Of a DNA stretch of 64,000 nt, positions 43,400-50,849 are shown piece by piece. How positions within the stretch are numbered: position 1 is the first letter of the stretch; each line of letters starts with the position of its first letter. The stretch spans positions 25,721 to 89,720 of IMG/VR virus record IMGVR_UViG_3300026488_000018, one strand, 5' to 3'. The position numbers and the translations under genes are program-made. The notes under the pieces are model-generated. The model saw nothing but the letters and a program-made list of their open reading frames with translations. It was not told the DNA's origin and did not search any database. The DNA comes from a virus.

Positions 43400-43597
43400 A
43401 TGAGAAATCTAATGAGAAATTCAATGAGATTTTTCATGCGTAATTTAATGAGAAATCCCATCAGTTTTTCAATGAGAAATCTCATGAGAAATTTAATGAG
43501 AAATCCAGTGAGAAATTCAATGAGAAATCTCACCAGTTTTTTAATGAGAAGTTCAGAGTTTTTTAATGAGAATGATGAGAAATTTAATGAGAAATTG
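43400..43597 (+). repeat. 12-bp tandem repeat array (ATGAGAAATNNA)
   Basis: Copies of ATGAGAAAT start at 43400, 43412, 43424 (variant), 43436 (variant), 43448, 43472, 43484, 43496, 43508 (GTG variant), 43520, 43544, 43575 and 43587. ATCAGTTTT and ACCAGTTTT occupy the 12-bp phase at 43460 and 43532. The period is exactly 12 bp over about 150 bp. It lies just upstream of the 43612 gene. Confidence 0.85.
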
Positions 43598-43611
43598 CGA
43601 GGGTGGTTTGT

Positions 43612-44064
43612 ATGGCCGGTTTTGTTAAGGCGAAGATTGTTCAGATGGGCTCCGACGAGCGCGTATATATAGGAAGATTCGCACGTATTCTCGGCTGGTC
43701 GCCAGGAGATAAGTTGATGTGTTATAAGAACAAGGACGGTAGCGTGTATTGCCAGAAGACGCGAGATGAGTTTCACTGGAACGCAAGGTTTTATAAGGGG
43801 GGTTATATTAGGTTTACAAAAGGTTTGGTTAATTTTAGAAAGGGAGATAGATTGAGCGTTGCTTTAGATGCAGAACACATGGGTATTAGAATTTTCAACA
43901 TGTCAAATCCCAGCGCAGTATCGTTTAGAGTGAGTGAAGAAGAGCTGTGCGATAAGATTAAGGAAATGACTGGTGTAAGGAAGGGTGAGATGTATGAGTT
44001 GTTCGTTGATTTCAACCAGGACGGGGTACCTTTGATTGGTATTAAAAAGGTGAGCGAAGATTGA
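43612..44064 (+). CDS. Putative AbrB-like DNA-binding protein, two repeats
   Basis: A 150-residue protein. Two segments resemble swapped-hairpin (AbrB/MazE) strands: RVYIGRFARILGWSPGDKLMCY, followed by a second YIRFTKGLVNFRKGDRLSVAL. Each has a hydrophobic-G-L/V-x-x-G-D pattern. If right, it could bind DNA, perhaps the tandem repeat that ends 15 bases before its start. The C-terminus (ELCDKIKEMTGV ...) is helical. The assignment is tentative. Confidence 0.45.
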   Translation: MAGFVKAKIVQMGSDERVYIGRFARILGWSPGDKLMCYKNKDGSVYCQKTRDEFHWNARFYKGGYIRFTKGLVNFRKGDRLSVALDAEHMGIRIFNMSNPSAVSFRVSEEELCDKIKEMTGVRKGEMYELFVDFNQDGVPLIGIKKVSED

Positions 44065-44886
44065 GCCATCGGCTAAATTCGCGGTATTATTTTGAGCCTT
44101 TTTTCTTTTTTCATATGGGTATGTTTGAGCATTTGGCCCACGATTTTACGGTTATTTTTCACGCGCAGTTTTGAGCGAATGTATGAATTCATCAGGCAGT
44201 TTTGGTTATTCGGCTAAGAATAGAATAGGATTTTGAGCTAACAATTTTTCGGCGCGGCCTTGGGTTGAACGGAAAAATTTTCGGAATAAGTGTATATACA
44301 GAAATTCCATCCGGGCACCTCAGACGGGGATATTTTCTTAGAGCGGTTTTGTGTATATGCAGAAATGAGCAATGTGTCGTTTTTCTAGTTTGGTATTACC
44401 GCAACTAGACGTTGAGTTGAAGATGTTCCTCGACAGGGTGAGTGCGTTTATTCCTGGGCGGTATAAGGGCATTATTATTTCGCAGCAGGGTATCACCTGT
44501 ATTATCGGAGTGTGGTATTTATTTTCTGGAGCAGTACAGGTATTGTCATTCCAATGGCGGTACGCAGTATTGTTTCTCAAGAGCGTTGGCACGGTATTGT
44601 TTTCTCTGGTTGGGGCTAGTTTGTGCTGCATTGTTATCACCTTGATGTGTTTTATGTTTATGTCACGTATTTAAAGGTTTCGCCCATTTGTAAGGGGCAA
44701 AATCTATATATAGGGGTTCGTATTTTAATAAGAGCGGAAGGGGCTTTTATTTCTATAAGAAATAAACATAATGTATAGAGTTATTCACTCGAGCTTTATC
44801 TCTCTTCTTAGAAGAAATACGGCAGAGCTACCACGGTGTACAAGTTTTAAATGGTTTTAATTTTTATTTTTAAGCGTGGGAATTTC
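44065..44886 (+). other. Long mostly non-coding region with repeats
   Basis: Over 800 bases with no gene that I trust. It contains GTATTA/GTATTG words (44087, 44390, 44530s-44590s), two copies of a GTGTATATRCAGAAAT element (44290 and 44351), a possible ATG ORF at 44372-44674 that would encode a 100-residue hydrophobic protein but has no ribosome-binding site, and a CTATATATAGGGG sequence near 44702. An AGAAATACGGCA word at 44813 recurs at 54897. Confidence 0.5.
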
Positions 44887-44934
44887 AACCGCAAGGTTTT
44901 TAAATGCTAGGTGCTTATATTAAAGCGAGGTGAT
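44887..44934 (+). promoter_or_regulatory. Repeated right-arm promoter, copy 1
   Basis: AACCGCAAGGTTTTTAAATG box, then CTTATATTAAAGCGAGGTGAT. First of a family of near-identical promoters; the short leader carries the ribosome-binding site. Confidence 0.7.
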
Positions 44935-44938
44935 GTGT

Positions 44939-45151
44939 ATGAAGCGCTGCGAAGAAGTCTTACTGAACGCCGGATATATATTCGCCCGCCCGGATGAGGG
45001 TTTTTACGTTGTTGAGTTGTTCGGCAAGGTGTGGATAATTATTTCCAACGAAACCCCAGAAAGCTTGCAAGAAAAACTGCGCAGTATTGCTTCCCCCAAG
45101 GAGTTGAGAAGAGAGTTTTATTGCGTTGAGGCGGTTAAGTTGCAGTTGTAA
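44939..45151 (+). CDS. Hypothetical small protein
   Basis: A 70-residue protein, family unknown: a helix (RCEEVLLNAGY), strands (FYVVELFGKVWIIIS) and a helical end. ATG 44939 is four bases after GAGGTGAT. Single gene under its own promoter. Confidence 0.7.
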   Translation: MKRCEEVLLNAGYIFARPDEGFYVVELFGKVWIIISNETPESLQEKLRSIASPKELRREFYCVEAVKLQL

Positions 45152-45206
45152 TGAGTTAGATGGTGATTTTTTTTGTTTGATGTTGATATGTTAAATGTTT
45201 TTATTT

Positions 45207-45254
45207 AACCGAAAGCTTTATAAAGGTTAAAGGCTAATATAATAGCGAGGTGAT
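45207..45254 (+). promoter_or_regulatory. Repeated right-arm promoter, copy 2
   Basis: AACCGAAAGCTTTATAAAGG box, then TTAAAGGCTAATATAATAG and CGAGGTGAT; almost identical to the copy at 49079. Confidence 0.8.
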
Positions 45255-45259
45255 GCTAA

Positions 45260-45562
45260 ATGCACGTCAATATTAAGGTGCTAGGAAGAATATTCCCCGT
45301 TAACGTGGTAGCGATGAAAGAAGATGAAAAAGAAATTGTTTACTATTTAGATGATGACGAAAAATTAAGGTTAAACGAGATTGTAGATATTCTTCCAAAA
45401 GAGAAGTGTTCTTTGTACGAAGAAGACAGGTTTTGGAATTTATATAGATTTGAATGCCATATTGACGGTGTTATTTACCGATACGGAAGAAATAAAGATA
45501 CAGGGGATGTAGAATATTTCGGTATTATAGCAGATGATAAAACTATTTGGTTGATCTTTTAA
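45260..45562 (+). CDS. Hypothetical small protein
   Basis: A 100-residue acidic beta-rich protein (VNIKVLGRIFPVNVVAM, EIVYYLDDD, WNLYRFECHIDGVIYRYG). Not recognised. Monocistronic, five bases after GAGGTGAT. Confidence 0.7.
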   Translation: MHVNIKVLGRIFPVNVVAMKEDEKEIVYYLDDDEKLRLNEIVDILPKEKCSLYEEDRFWNLYRFECHIDGVIYRYGRNKDTGDVEYFGIIADDKTIWLIF

Positions 45563-45608
45563 CGTTTTTAATTTTCTTATTTTAGGTAGGTGTTAAATGG
45601 TTTTATTT

Positions 45609-45656
45609 AACCGCAAAGTTTATAAAGGCTAAGCGCGTATGTTAAAGCGAGGTGAT
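45609..45656 (+). promoter_or_regulatory. Repeated right-arm promoter, copy 3
   Basis: AACCGCAAAGTTTATAAAGG box followed by CTAAGCGCGTATGTTAAAG and CGAGGTGAT. Confidence 0.8.
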
Positions 45657-45662
45657 TGCAAG

Positions 45663-46049
45663 ATGCCGAGCAGATACGTATATGAAGTTAAAGCAGATGA
45701 CGAGATTTACCTTGTCGCGGCGTATGGCAGGGAGGAGGCGCTTAGGATGGTATTTCCTAACGCCGAGGTGGAGGACAACAAGAAAGACCTGCTGTATTTC
45801 AAAGTCGGCAACAAGCGCGGTATTGTTTTTGTTGTTAAGAGGTGGGTTGATGATTCCATGGTGAGGAAGACAGCACGGGGCTACTATGTTGATGTGATGA
45901 ACGGCTACGCACTGATGAATGAAGATGAACTTAACGCTTTCTTGGAGAAGTACAAAACCTTTAGACCAAGGATTGCCCGCTGTATTGTCACGGTGGATGG
46001 TTTTGGACGACGCGAGAATGTAATTGAGGTAGAACTCGAGGGGAGGTGA
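45663..46049 (+). CDS. Hypothetical protein
   Basis: A 128-residue alpha/beta protein with no recognisable family: RYVYEVKADDEIYLVAAYG, a short helix, FKVGNKRGIVFVVKRWV, helix EDELNAFLEKY, end strand ARCIVTVDG. ATG 45663 after GAGGTGATTGCAAG. Its stop overlaps the RBS region of the broken gene at 46056. Confidence 0.65.
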   Translation: MPSRYVYEVKADDEIYLVAAYGREEALRMVFPNAEVEDNKKDLLYFKVGNKRGIVFVVKRWVDDSMVRKTARGYYVDVMNGYALMNEDELNAFLEKYKTFRPRIARCIVTVDGFGRRENVIEVELEGR

Positions 46050-46055
46050 TTCGAT

Positions 46056-46344
46056 ATGGTCGTCGAGGTCGAAAAACCCCCGCGGTATTGTCATTTTTTA
46101 CGGCGGCAGGAAGTTCGAGCTCCGGGGTGACTGGCTGGGTGATACAAGTTTTATCGCACGGGCGGATGATGCGAAAAATTTTAAAGACTCACTGGACTGG
46201 GTATTTGATTTCGAAGAGGATGAGATGTGGTTTTATAGAGATGATTTTGAGGGAGATATTGAACTCGTTTGAGATGCAGATACAGCGAAGGTGTGGTTTA
46301 AAATTTACACGCCCGGCAAGGTGTACATCATCGAAGCCTTTTAA
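46056..46344 (+). pseudogene. Broken small gene: frameshift plus in-frame TGA
   Basis: From ATG 46056 (after GAGGTGATTCG) the frame reads MVVEVEKPP and soon stops. Dropping one base in the A5C5 run at 46072-46081 continues as RGIVIFYGGRKFELRGDW, a plausible protein of about 95 residues. An in-frame TGA at 46270-46272 interrupts it before a coherent end (DADTAKVWFKIY ... EAF) at 46344. Two lesions suggest real decay, although either could be a sequence error. Confidence 0.5.
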
Positions 46345-46400
46345 CCCCCGGCCACGGTATTGCCTTTATTTTTTGAGAGAGTTTTACACGGTGATGCAGT

Positions 46401-46706
46401 ATGTATGAGAATGTTATCAGGGGTTTTGTTAGGGATGTTATTTCGACAGGCAAAGAGGAGATAACCGTGAGCAAAGGGTATTTACTTTCGCTTTACGCAA
46501 TGGCGAAGGAAACACGTTTCGATAGGGAGAGTAGTGTTATCGATAGTGGTGTCTGGCGCGGCGCCCCGTTCGTGGAGGTTTACGAGAGTTTCGACGTCGA
46601 CGGTATTATCATAAGCTTCGATGTAGTATTTGGAGCAGACGGTATTGGCGATATTTCAGTTGTAATATCATGGGATGATGAGGAGATTTTCGTATTGGAG
46701 GGGTGA
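46401..46706 (+). CDS. Hypothetical protein, paralogue of 51276
   Basis: A 101-residue acidic protein: N-terminal helix (NVIRGFVRDVI), then EEITVSKGYLLSLYAMAKETR, then strands. It resembles the 51276 protein in layout (helix, IQVNREELIVLYKTFKK, strands ending in VIRG/VLEG), so the two are probably distant paralogues. Preceded by GGTATTGCC and GGTGATG. Confidence 0.6.
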   Translation: MYENVIRGFVRDVISTGKEEITVSKGYLLSLYAMAKETRFDRESSVIDSGVWRGAPFVEVYESFDVDGIIISFDVVFGADGIGDISVVISWDDEEIFVLEG

Positions 46707-46712
46707 TACGTC

Positions 46713-46976
46713 ATGGCGCAGTTGGAGGTTACTGAGAAGGGCGAAAAGTTTCTTGAACGGTTTATTGGTAAAAGGAGTTTCTCCCCGGCGGTTGAGATGT
46801 TGAGCGTAGTGCAGGAGAATCTTATTTACGTCGACGAAGATGACGATGCGGTATCTTTGTTTGAGGCACTGAGTATTGTCTATGAGCAGGCCACGGAAGA
46901 ATCTTTTCCGGTGGAGTGGTATTGTTTATTCAAGTCGTTGTTAAATTTGGGTTACGTGAAGGTGGTGCAAAGGTGA
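46713..46976 (+). CDS. Hypothetical small protein
   Basis: An 87-residue mostly helical acidic protein (EKGEKFLERFIG, VEMLSVVQENL, SLFEALSIVYEQA). Not recognised. ATG follows GGAGGGGTGAT, six bases after the previous gene, so co-transcribed with it. Confidence 0.6.
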   Translation: MAQLEVTEKGEKFLERFIGKRSFSPAVEMLSVVQENLIYVDEDDDAVSLFEALSIVYEQATEESFPVEWYCLFKSLLNLGYVKVVQR

Positions 46977-46981
46977 TAGGT

Positions 46982-47030
46982 GACCAAAAGCTTTATAAAG
47001 GCTAAGGGCGTATATGTTGATGGAGGTGAT
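46982..47030 (+). promoter_or_regulatory. Repeated right-arm promoter, copy 4
   Basis: GACCAAAAGCTTTATAAAGG box then CTAAGGGCGTATATGTTG and GGAGGTGAT. Confidence 0.75.
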
Positions 47031-47033
47031 ATG

Positions 47034-47522
47034 ATGAAGGTTTGGAAGCTGGAGGAATTTGAGGAAATAAATCCTGACCTTGCTGAGGAGTTCGCCCTGG
47101 CGAAGGGCAAGAAGAAAGTCTCCCCCGAAAAACTGAAGGAGCTCGGTATTAATACTGAGAAGGGTGGTATTGTCGCCTTCAGGAGGGGGTATTCAATTAT
47201 CGAGCTGGAGAGCGGCGAGGTTTACGTCGTGGAGGGTATCATCGACGTTGGCAAAAGGAAGAGGAAGAATGCAGACACAAGTGGTGTGAGGAAGAGCCGC
47301 GGTGTAAGAGGCGAAAAGACGCGTATTATATTGAGCGAAATAAAGAAACTCCTGGATGAGAAGAAGGAGATTCGCATGGGCGAGGCATGGAGAATTCTCA
47401 AAGATAAGGGGCTGGTAAAGTATAGAGCTCATCTATATAATGTAGTAACCAAGCACTGCAGTATTGTTTATGATGAGGGCAGTAAGAGGCGCGAGATTAT
47501 CATCAAGGGTGTGAATCTCTGA
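47034..47522 (+). CDS. Winged-helix-type paralogue 1
   Basis: A 162-residue protein. The C-terminal about 75 residues (KTRIILSEIKKLL ... AWRILKDKGLV ... AHLYNVVTKHC ... IIIKG) align with the ends of the 50170 and 53357 proteins, giving a three-member family. The pattern of three helices then a hairpin with R/G-rich turn fits a winged helix. The N-terminal half differs and has strands around GGIVAFRRGYSIIELESG. Likely a DNA-binding regulator. Starts could be ATG 47031 or 47034. Confidence 0.6.
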   Translation: MKVWKLEEFEEINPDLAEEFALAKGKKKVSPEKLKELGINTEKGGIVAFRRGYSIIELESGEVYVVEGIIDVGKRKRKNADTSGVRKSRGVRGEKTRIILSEIKKLLDEKKEIRMGEAWRILKDKGLVKYRAHLYNVVTKHCSIVYDEGSKRREIIIKGVNL

Positions 47523-47562
47523 AGATTATCTTTTTGTTCTTATTTTTCCTCAACACAGGAAG

Positions 47563-47580
47563 CAATACTGCGCAGTATTG
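47563..47580. repeat. 18-bp perfect palindrome containing GTATTG
   Basis: CAATACTGCGCAGTATTG reads identically on both strands and carries the right-arm motif word in both orientations. It is 20 bases upstream of the 47600 start, in place of a normal promoter start element. Confidence 0.85.
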
Positions 47581-47599
47581 TTATTGGGGGTGGTTTAGG

Positions 47600-47830
47600 G
47601 TGTTTTATGTTTTTGATGGGGAGAATAAGGTTCTTCGCAAGGTGAGTGAAATTCCAAGCACTGGTACGTATTTAATTGGCCGCGACGAGGCGGAATTTGT
47701 TGCGTATCTTATTTTTATCATGGATGAGGGCGAGCGGTATTACCTTAACGTGGAAGATGGTAAAGTTAAGAGCGTTACGCGAGCTAAAGGCGTTATTTGT
47801 ATAGACCCTTCGTGGAAAGTGGAGATTTAA
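47600..47830 (+). CDS. Hypothetical small protein
   Basis: A 76-residue protein: strands FYVFDGENKVLRKV and YYLNVEDGKVKSVT around a hydrophobic AEFVAYLIFIMDE helix. GTG 47600 chosen with GGGGGTGG nearby. No family recognised. Confidence 0.5.
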   Translation: MFYVFDGENKVLRKVSEIPSTGTYLIGRDEAEFVAYLIFIMDEGERYYLNVEDGKVKSVTRAKGVICIDPSWKVEI

Positions 47831-47834
47831 GCTT

Positions 47835-47970
47835 TTATCCGCCGATTTTTGCGGAGCGATTTTTAATTTTTTCGCATGTGTCGTTCGCGATTTTAGGGGT
47901 TTTAGTTTTTTCGTTGTTTAAGCTAGGTTATTTAGTTAATTTTTGCTATTCTAACGCAACGCAGGGAACA
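47835..47970 (+). repeat. Dispersed ~130-bp repeat, copy 1
   Basis: Shares its order of segments with 53098-53270: TTATCCG ... ATTTTT near the start, and a strong block TTGTTTAAGCTAGG, TTAATTTTTGC, TTCTAACGCA at the end. The matching ORFs (47797 and 53097 frames) share LFKLGY, NFC and SNA, but neither has a ribosome-binding site. Confidence 0.6.
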
Positions 47971-48030
47971 GAACCATCCCGCCCGCGGTATTGTTCTATC
48001 GAGGCGAGGTTGGGTTGATTCCTAGTAGGA

Positions 48031-48080
48031 AATCGCAAGGTTTATAAAGAATGGAACATATAATGAAAAGTGAGGTGGTT
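48031..48080 (+). promoter_or_regulatory. Repeated right-arm promoter, copy 5
   Basis: AATCGCAAGGTTTATAAAG box, CATATAATGAAAAG and TGAGGTGG. Confidence 0.7.
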
Positions 48081-48084
48081 GGGC

Positions 48085-48318
48085 ATGGCATGTGATTATA
48101 CTGCAGCGATTGATACAATTTCAGACTACGGTGGGTTCGTTATTGAGTCTGATGAGGAAGTCGCAATTATGCGCTTTAAGGAGGGTGTATTTATTGTTAC
48201 CATGAGGGGAAGACCTGAAAATTGTATGCCTGTGCATGGGAAAAACGTTAGCATCGACGCTATTTCCAATCTTCCATATGTTACAGGTTTTTGGCCTGTT
48301 GACCTGGTGGAACTTTGA
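48085..48318 (+). CDS. Hypothetical small protein
   Basis: A 77-residue protein: helix (YTAAIDTISDYG), strands GFVIESDEEVAIMRFKEGVFIVTMRG. Not recognised; its size and helix-hairpin plan resemble the 44939 protein. ATG 48085 after GAGGTGG. Confidence 0.65.
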   Translation: MACDYTAAIDTISDYGGFVIESDEEVAIMRFKEGVFIVTMRGRPENCMPVHGKNVSIDAISNLPYVTGFWPVDLVEL

Positions 48319-48350
48319 TTTTTCTTTTTATTGGTGAGTATTCTTATGAA

Positions 48351-48403
48351 GAATCGTAAAGTTTATAAAGGGTTAAGGCTATAATAAAAGCGAAGGAGGT
48401 GAT
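48351..48403 (+). promoter_or_regulatory. Repeated right-arm promoter, copy 6
   Basis: AATCGTAAAGTTTATAAAG box, GGCTATAATAAAAGCG and AAGGAGGTGAT. Confidence 0.75.
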
Positions 48404-48406
48404 ATG

Positions 48407-48769
48407 ATGGGCGCCAAAAAACATGTAGCCATTGTTTGCCCGTATTGTAGGGATGTTGAGCTTATTGTGGATGGTAGGGTTTATGACTGGGTGCACAAGG
48501 TAAAAACTACCGAGATTTGTGAGGCAGTTAAGATGGATGAAAATTTGGATTATGAGTTGGAAGACTTAGGTATTGACACTGAGGAGTCTTATTGGGTACA
48601 CGATGGTTGCGGTTATCAATATGCAGGAGACATCGCTGATTTGGGTGTTGTCTTCCACGTCGATGAGGAGGATAATATCGTTTTAGACAAGGTAGGGACA
48701 TATTGGAAGGAAAACATCAATGAGTTGAAGAACATATTGTCGCGGGAGTTCGGGAAGATGGTTAAGTGA
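48407..48769 (+). CDS. Hypothetical protein with Cys pairs
   Basis: A 120-residue acidic protein. CPYCRD near residue 12 and single Cys at about 43 and 69 (DGCGYQY) could make one zinc site. The rest alternates short strands and helices. Family unknown. Monocistronic with its own promoter; ATG 48404 is an alternative start. Confidence 0.6.
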   Translation: MGAKKHVAIVCPYCRDVELIVDGRVYDWVHKVKTTEICEAVKMDENLDYELEDLGIDTEESYWVHDGCGYQYAGDIADLGVVFHVDEEDNIVLDKVGTYWKENINELKNILSREFGKMVK

Positions 48770-48788
48770 CTTTTCCATTGTTTTTATA

Positions 48789-48836
48789 GACCGCGGGGTT
48801 TATGAAGACTAAATACTATATGATTTCGGAGGTGAT
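48789..48836 (+). promoter_or_regulatory. Repeated right-arm promoter, degenerate copy
   Basis: ACCGCGGGGTTTATGAAG box (TATA weakened to TTTATGAA), ATACTATATG and GGAGGTGAT. Confidence 0.55.
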
Positions 48837-48841
48837 AAACA

Positions 48842-49075
48842 ATGAGGTTTAGTCCTTATACCATAGAGGAAAATGAGGTTATTGTAATTGGTTCTGAGGG
48901 TATTTTCCTTATTACAGAGGTTCCGGATTTAAAGGGCTTGGCACGGTATAGTAATGAAACTTACTTTGGCGAGGAAGACGGTGAGGAGCACATTTTCCGC
49001 GTTGGAAGAATTGTTAATGTTACTAAGACAGAGGGGTCTTATATTGCAGTATTTGAGTTGGTTCAAGCAGACTGA
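48842..49075 (+). CDS. Hypothetical small protein
   Basis: A 77-residue acidic beta-rich protein (EVIVIGSEGIFLITEV, HIFRVGRIVNVTK, YIAVFELV). Not recognised. Its weaker promoter suggests lower expression than its neighbours. Confidence 0.65.
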   Translation: MRFSPYTIEENEVIVIGSEGIFLITEVPDLKGLARYSNETYFGEEDGEEHIFRVGRIVNVTKTEGSYIAVFELVQAD

Positions 49076-49078
49076 GCT

Positions 49079-49126
49079 TACCGCAAGCTTTATAAAGGTT
49101 AAAGGCTAATATAATAGCGAGGTGAT
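49079..49126 (+). promoter_or_regulatory. Repeated right-arm promoter, copy 7
   Basis: ACCGCAAGCTTTATAAAGG box then TTAAAGGCTAATATAATAG and CGAGGTGAT; matches copy 2 almost base for base. Confidence 0.8.
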
Positions 49127-49132
49127 ATGGCA

Positions 49133-49480
49133 ATGTGTGAGATTAAAAAACGCATAGGTAATTACGCCCGGTTTAAGGATTGCACCGTCGATGCTTTGCA
49201 GAACTTGCTCGAGGTGTGGGGGAACGAAAACAACCTCGAAGAAAGACAGAACGGCGGTATTTCCATTAGGGAGGTATTCGAAATCGCAAGTATGTTGGGT
49301 GAGGAGAATGTGCGGGTGGATGGTTACATCATATACCCCCCAAGAGAAGACGCCCGCATCACAGTCGACACAATTAAAGTTCGCGGTATTGATATAGGCG
49401 AAGTATTAGCCCAGACAAGAACGAGAAGCCCGGATGATGTATGGGAGGAAGGAGATTGGACCTGTGCATGGTGGGATTGA
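49133..49480 (+). CDS. Hypothetical protein
   Basis: A 115-residue acidic protein: helical first half (CTVDALQNLLEVWGNENN, REVFEIASMLG) then strands. Not recognised. ATG 49133 is preferred over 49127, which touches the GAGGTGAT site. Confidence 0.6.
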   Translation: MCEIKKRIGNYARFKDCTVDALQNLLEVWGNENNLEERQNGGISIREVFEIASMLGEENVRVDGYIIYPPREDARITVDTIKVRGIDIGEVLAQTRTRSPDDVWEEGDWTCAWWD

Positions 49481-49522
49481 TGTTTTCTATTTTTTCACAT
49501 ATAACGGTGGAGGTGATACCAG

Positions 49523-49867
49523 ATGGAGGTTGTAAGTTTTGATGATTTGGTGAAGAACGCTGAGCATAGGAATAGAACAAATGATTTCCCGATTCGCGGT
49601 ATTATCAACAAAGCCCGCGAGCTCGGTATTGTCTATCACGTTAGAAGTGGATTAGCTGGGGATGGTATTATAGAGCACGTGTATAGAACGAATTTCGGTG
49701 AGGAGTTAGTTGTTACGGAGTTTGCGGGTGATAAACTCTCAATGGAGTGGAATGGTGTCACGTACGAAGAACCGACAACAACCAAAAGATTTATAAAGGT
49801 TAAGGGCGCATATATGTTTGAAAAGAGAGGTGATTCCCGTGAGCGGATGGGTTATACTGTGTATTGA
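49523..49867 (+). CDS. Hypothetical protein with next promoter inside its 3' end
   Basis: A 114-residue protein that I do not recognise (FDDLVKNAEH helix; strands GIVYHVRSG, EELVVTEF). ATG after GGAGGTGATACCAG. The repeated promoter for the next gene (49791-49834) lies within its last 25 codons, which therefore serve two roles. Confidence 0.6.
   Translation: MEVVSFDDLVKNAEHRNRTNDFPIRGIINKARELGIVYHVRSGLAGDGIIEHVYRTNFGEELVVTEFAGDKLSMEWNGVTYEEPTTTKRFIKVKGAYMFEKRGDSRERMGYTVY
49791..49834 (+). promoter_or_regulatory. Repeated right-arm promoter, intragenic copy 8
   Basis: ACCAAAAGATTTATAAAGG box then TTAAGGGCGCATATATG and GAGAGGTGAT, inside the upstream coding sequence. Confidence 0.7.
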
Positions 49868-50183
49868 TTCGGATGTCATTATTGGCGCAGATTACGCACG
49901 CAATAAGGAAGAACTGGACGAGCTCCTCGAGCTGTATATGGACGAATGCCAAAATTACGCAGTATTGTCTATTACGGATGTTCGCAGAATATGCGCCAAG
50001 CACAGGGATGAGCTGGGTATAGTCCTCGCGATAGACGATAATGGTATGCTCGGATTTGAGAAGTTTTATAATATCGATGAGATTGACGAAATAATCGCCC
50101 GCACCAGGGCAAACTACCTGGTATTGTTTGATGATGATATTGAATGGCTCTGCGAGGAGGTGAAGATTAATGGTTGGTGTTAA
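49839..50183 (+). CDS. Hypothetical protein
   Basis: A 114-residue acidic alpha/beta protein: VILCIDSDVIIGADYARNKEEL, then VLSITDVRRI, then GIVLAIDDNG. It ends with ANYLVLFDDD and a helix. Not recognised. GTG start five bases after GAGGTGAT; overlaps both neighbours. Confidence 0.6.
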   Translation: MSGWVILCIDSDVIIGADYARNKEELDELLELYMDECQNYAVLSITDVRRICAKHRDELGIVLAIDDNGMLGFEKFYNIDEIDEIIARTRANYLVLFDDDIEWLCEEVKINGWC

Positions 50184-50616
50184 ATTTATTGAAGGTGATT
50201 TCGATACGTCTGATTGGGAGGAAATACCGGCTGAGAAGTTCCTTAGAGAGGTGTACAGAGTTGATAAGAGCGCGTACGAAAAACTTAGGCGCGGATTAAA
50301 TGAGTTAGGAAGTGTCAAGTTAAAGCGAAAGAAAGTCGGTCGCAATTGGGTATACTTCGACGGAAAGAATTATGTAATTATCGAAAAACCCCAGCGCGGC
50401 GACAAAACGCGTATTGTATTGAATGAGGTGAGGAAGCTACTCGAGCGTAAGAGTGGCGGTGTTACAGTTAGGGAAGTTTACGATTCACTTAGGCAGAAGG
50501 GTATTGCAGTACATCGTCCGTTCGTGTTTAACGTTATTAAGAAGAATTGTGAGTATGTGTATGAACAGACAAAAGGAGGGAGACGTTACATGGTTATTAA
50601 GGGGGTGAAGGTTTAA
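50170..50616 (+). CDS. Winged-helix-type paralogue 2
   Basis: A 148-residue protein whose C-terminal domain (KTRIVLNEVRKLLERKSGG ... VYDSLRQKGI ... FVFNVIKKNCEYVYE ... VIKGVKV) matches the 47034 and 53357 proteins. The N-terminal half is basic (KLKRKKVGRNWVYFDGKNYV). A DNA-binding regulator is likely. ATG after GAGGTGAAG; overlaps the previous gene by 14 bases and abuts the next. Confidence 0.6.
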   Translation: MVGVKFIEGDFDTSDWEEIPAEKFLREVYRVDKSAYEKLRRGLNELGSVKLKRKKVGRNWVYFDGKNYVIIEKPQRGDKTRIVLNEVRKLLERKSGGVTVREVYDSLRQKGIAVHRPFVFNVIKKNCEYVYEQTKGGRRYMVIKGVKV

Positions 50617-50849
50617 TGTGCAATGAGCGCGAAGTTCTCATTTCAGTTTTTGAATTTTTACATGACATCGAACCCTTCGAAGATGATATTTGGCAATTCG
50701 AAAAACACGAGGACGGCCGCTGTATTGAGTTTAGGGTGTATGATAAAGAGCGTAACAGGATGGGTTGGCTCAGGCGTTGCGCGCGCGGCCTGGTATTTTC
50801 ATATGGCGGTTGGGAGGTTATCGAAGACTTCTTGGGGGAGATGATGTAA
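50616..50849 (+). CDS. Hypothetical small protein
   Basis: A 77-residue protein with strands IEFRVYDKERNRMGWLRR and RGLVFSYGGWEVIEDF after an N-terminal helix (REVLISVFEFLHDI). Not recognised. Start overlaps the previous stop by one base; part of a tight five-gene run to 51566. Confidence 0.6.
   Translation: MCNEREVLISVFEFLHDIEPFEDDIWQFEKHEDGRCIEFRVYDKERNRMGWLRRCARGLVFSYGGWEVIEDFLGEMM

Noticed and set aside
43400-43597. Possible CRISPR array
   Set aside because: The period is 12 bp with no unique spacers, so it is a plain tandem repeat.
43292-43672. 126-residue ORF rich in MRNL/MRNP repeats
   Set aside because: It is the coding shadow of the 12-bp tandem repeat, lacks a ribosome-binding site and overlaps the better-supported 43612 gene. 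The minus-strand FLI-rich ORF over the same DNA is rejected for the same reason.
44372-44674. 100-residue hydrophobic ORF
   Set aside because: No ribosome-binding site or promoter at the right place; the reading frame is mostly made by repeated GTA-TTG words. Kept only as a note in the non-coding entry.
46046-46408. 120-residue ORF from GTG 46046
   Set aside because: Composition is atypical (Arg, Ser and Phe rich) and a different frame gives the coherent but broken protein annotated at 46056.
47797-48018. ORF over the dispersed repeat, and its partner at 53097-53360
   Set aside because: Neither has a start signal; the shared LFKLGY/NFC/SNA residues are recorded with the repeat finding instead of as genes.
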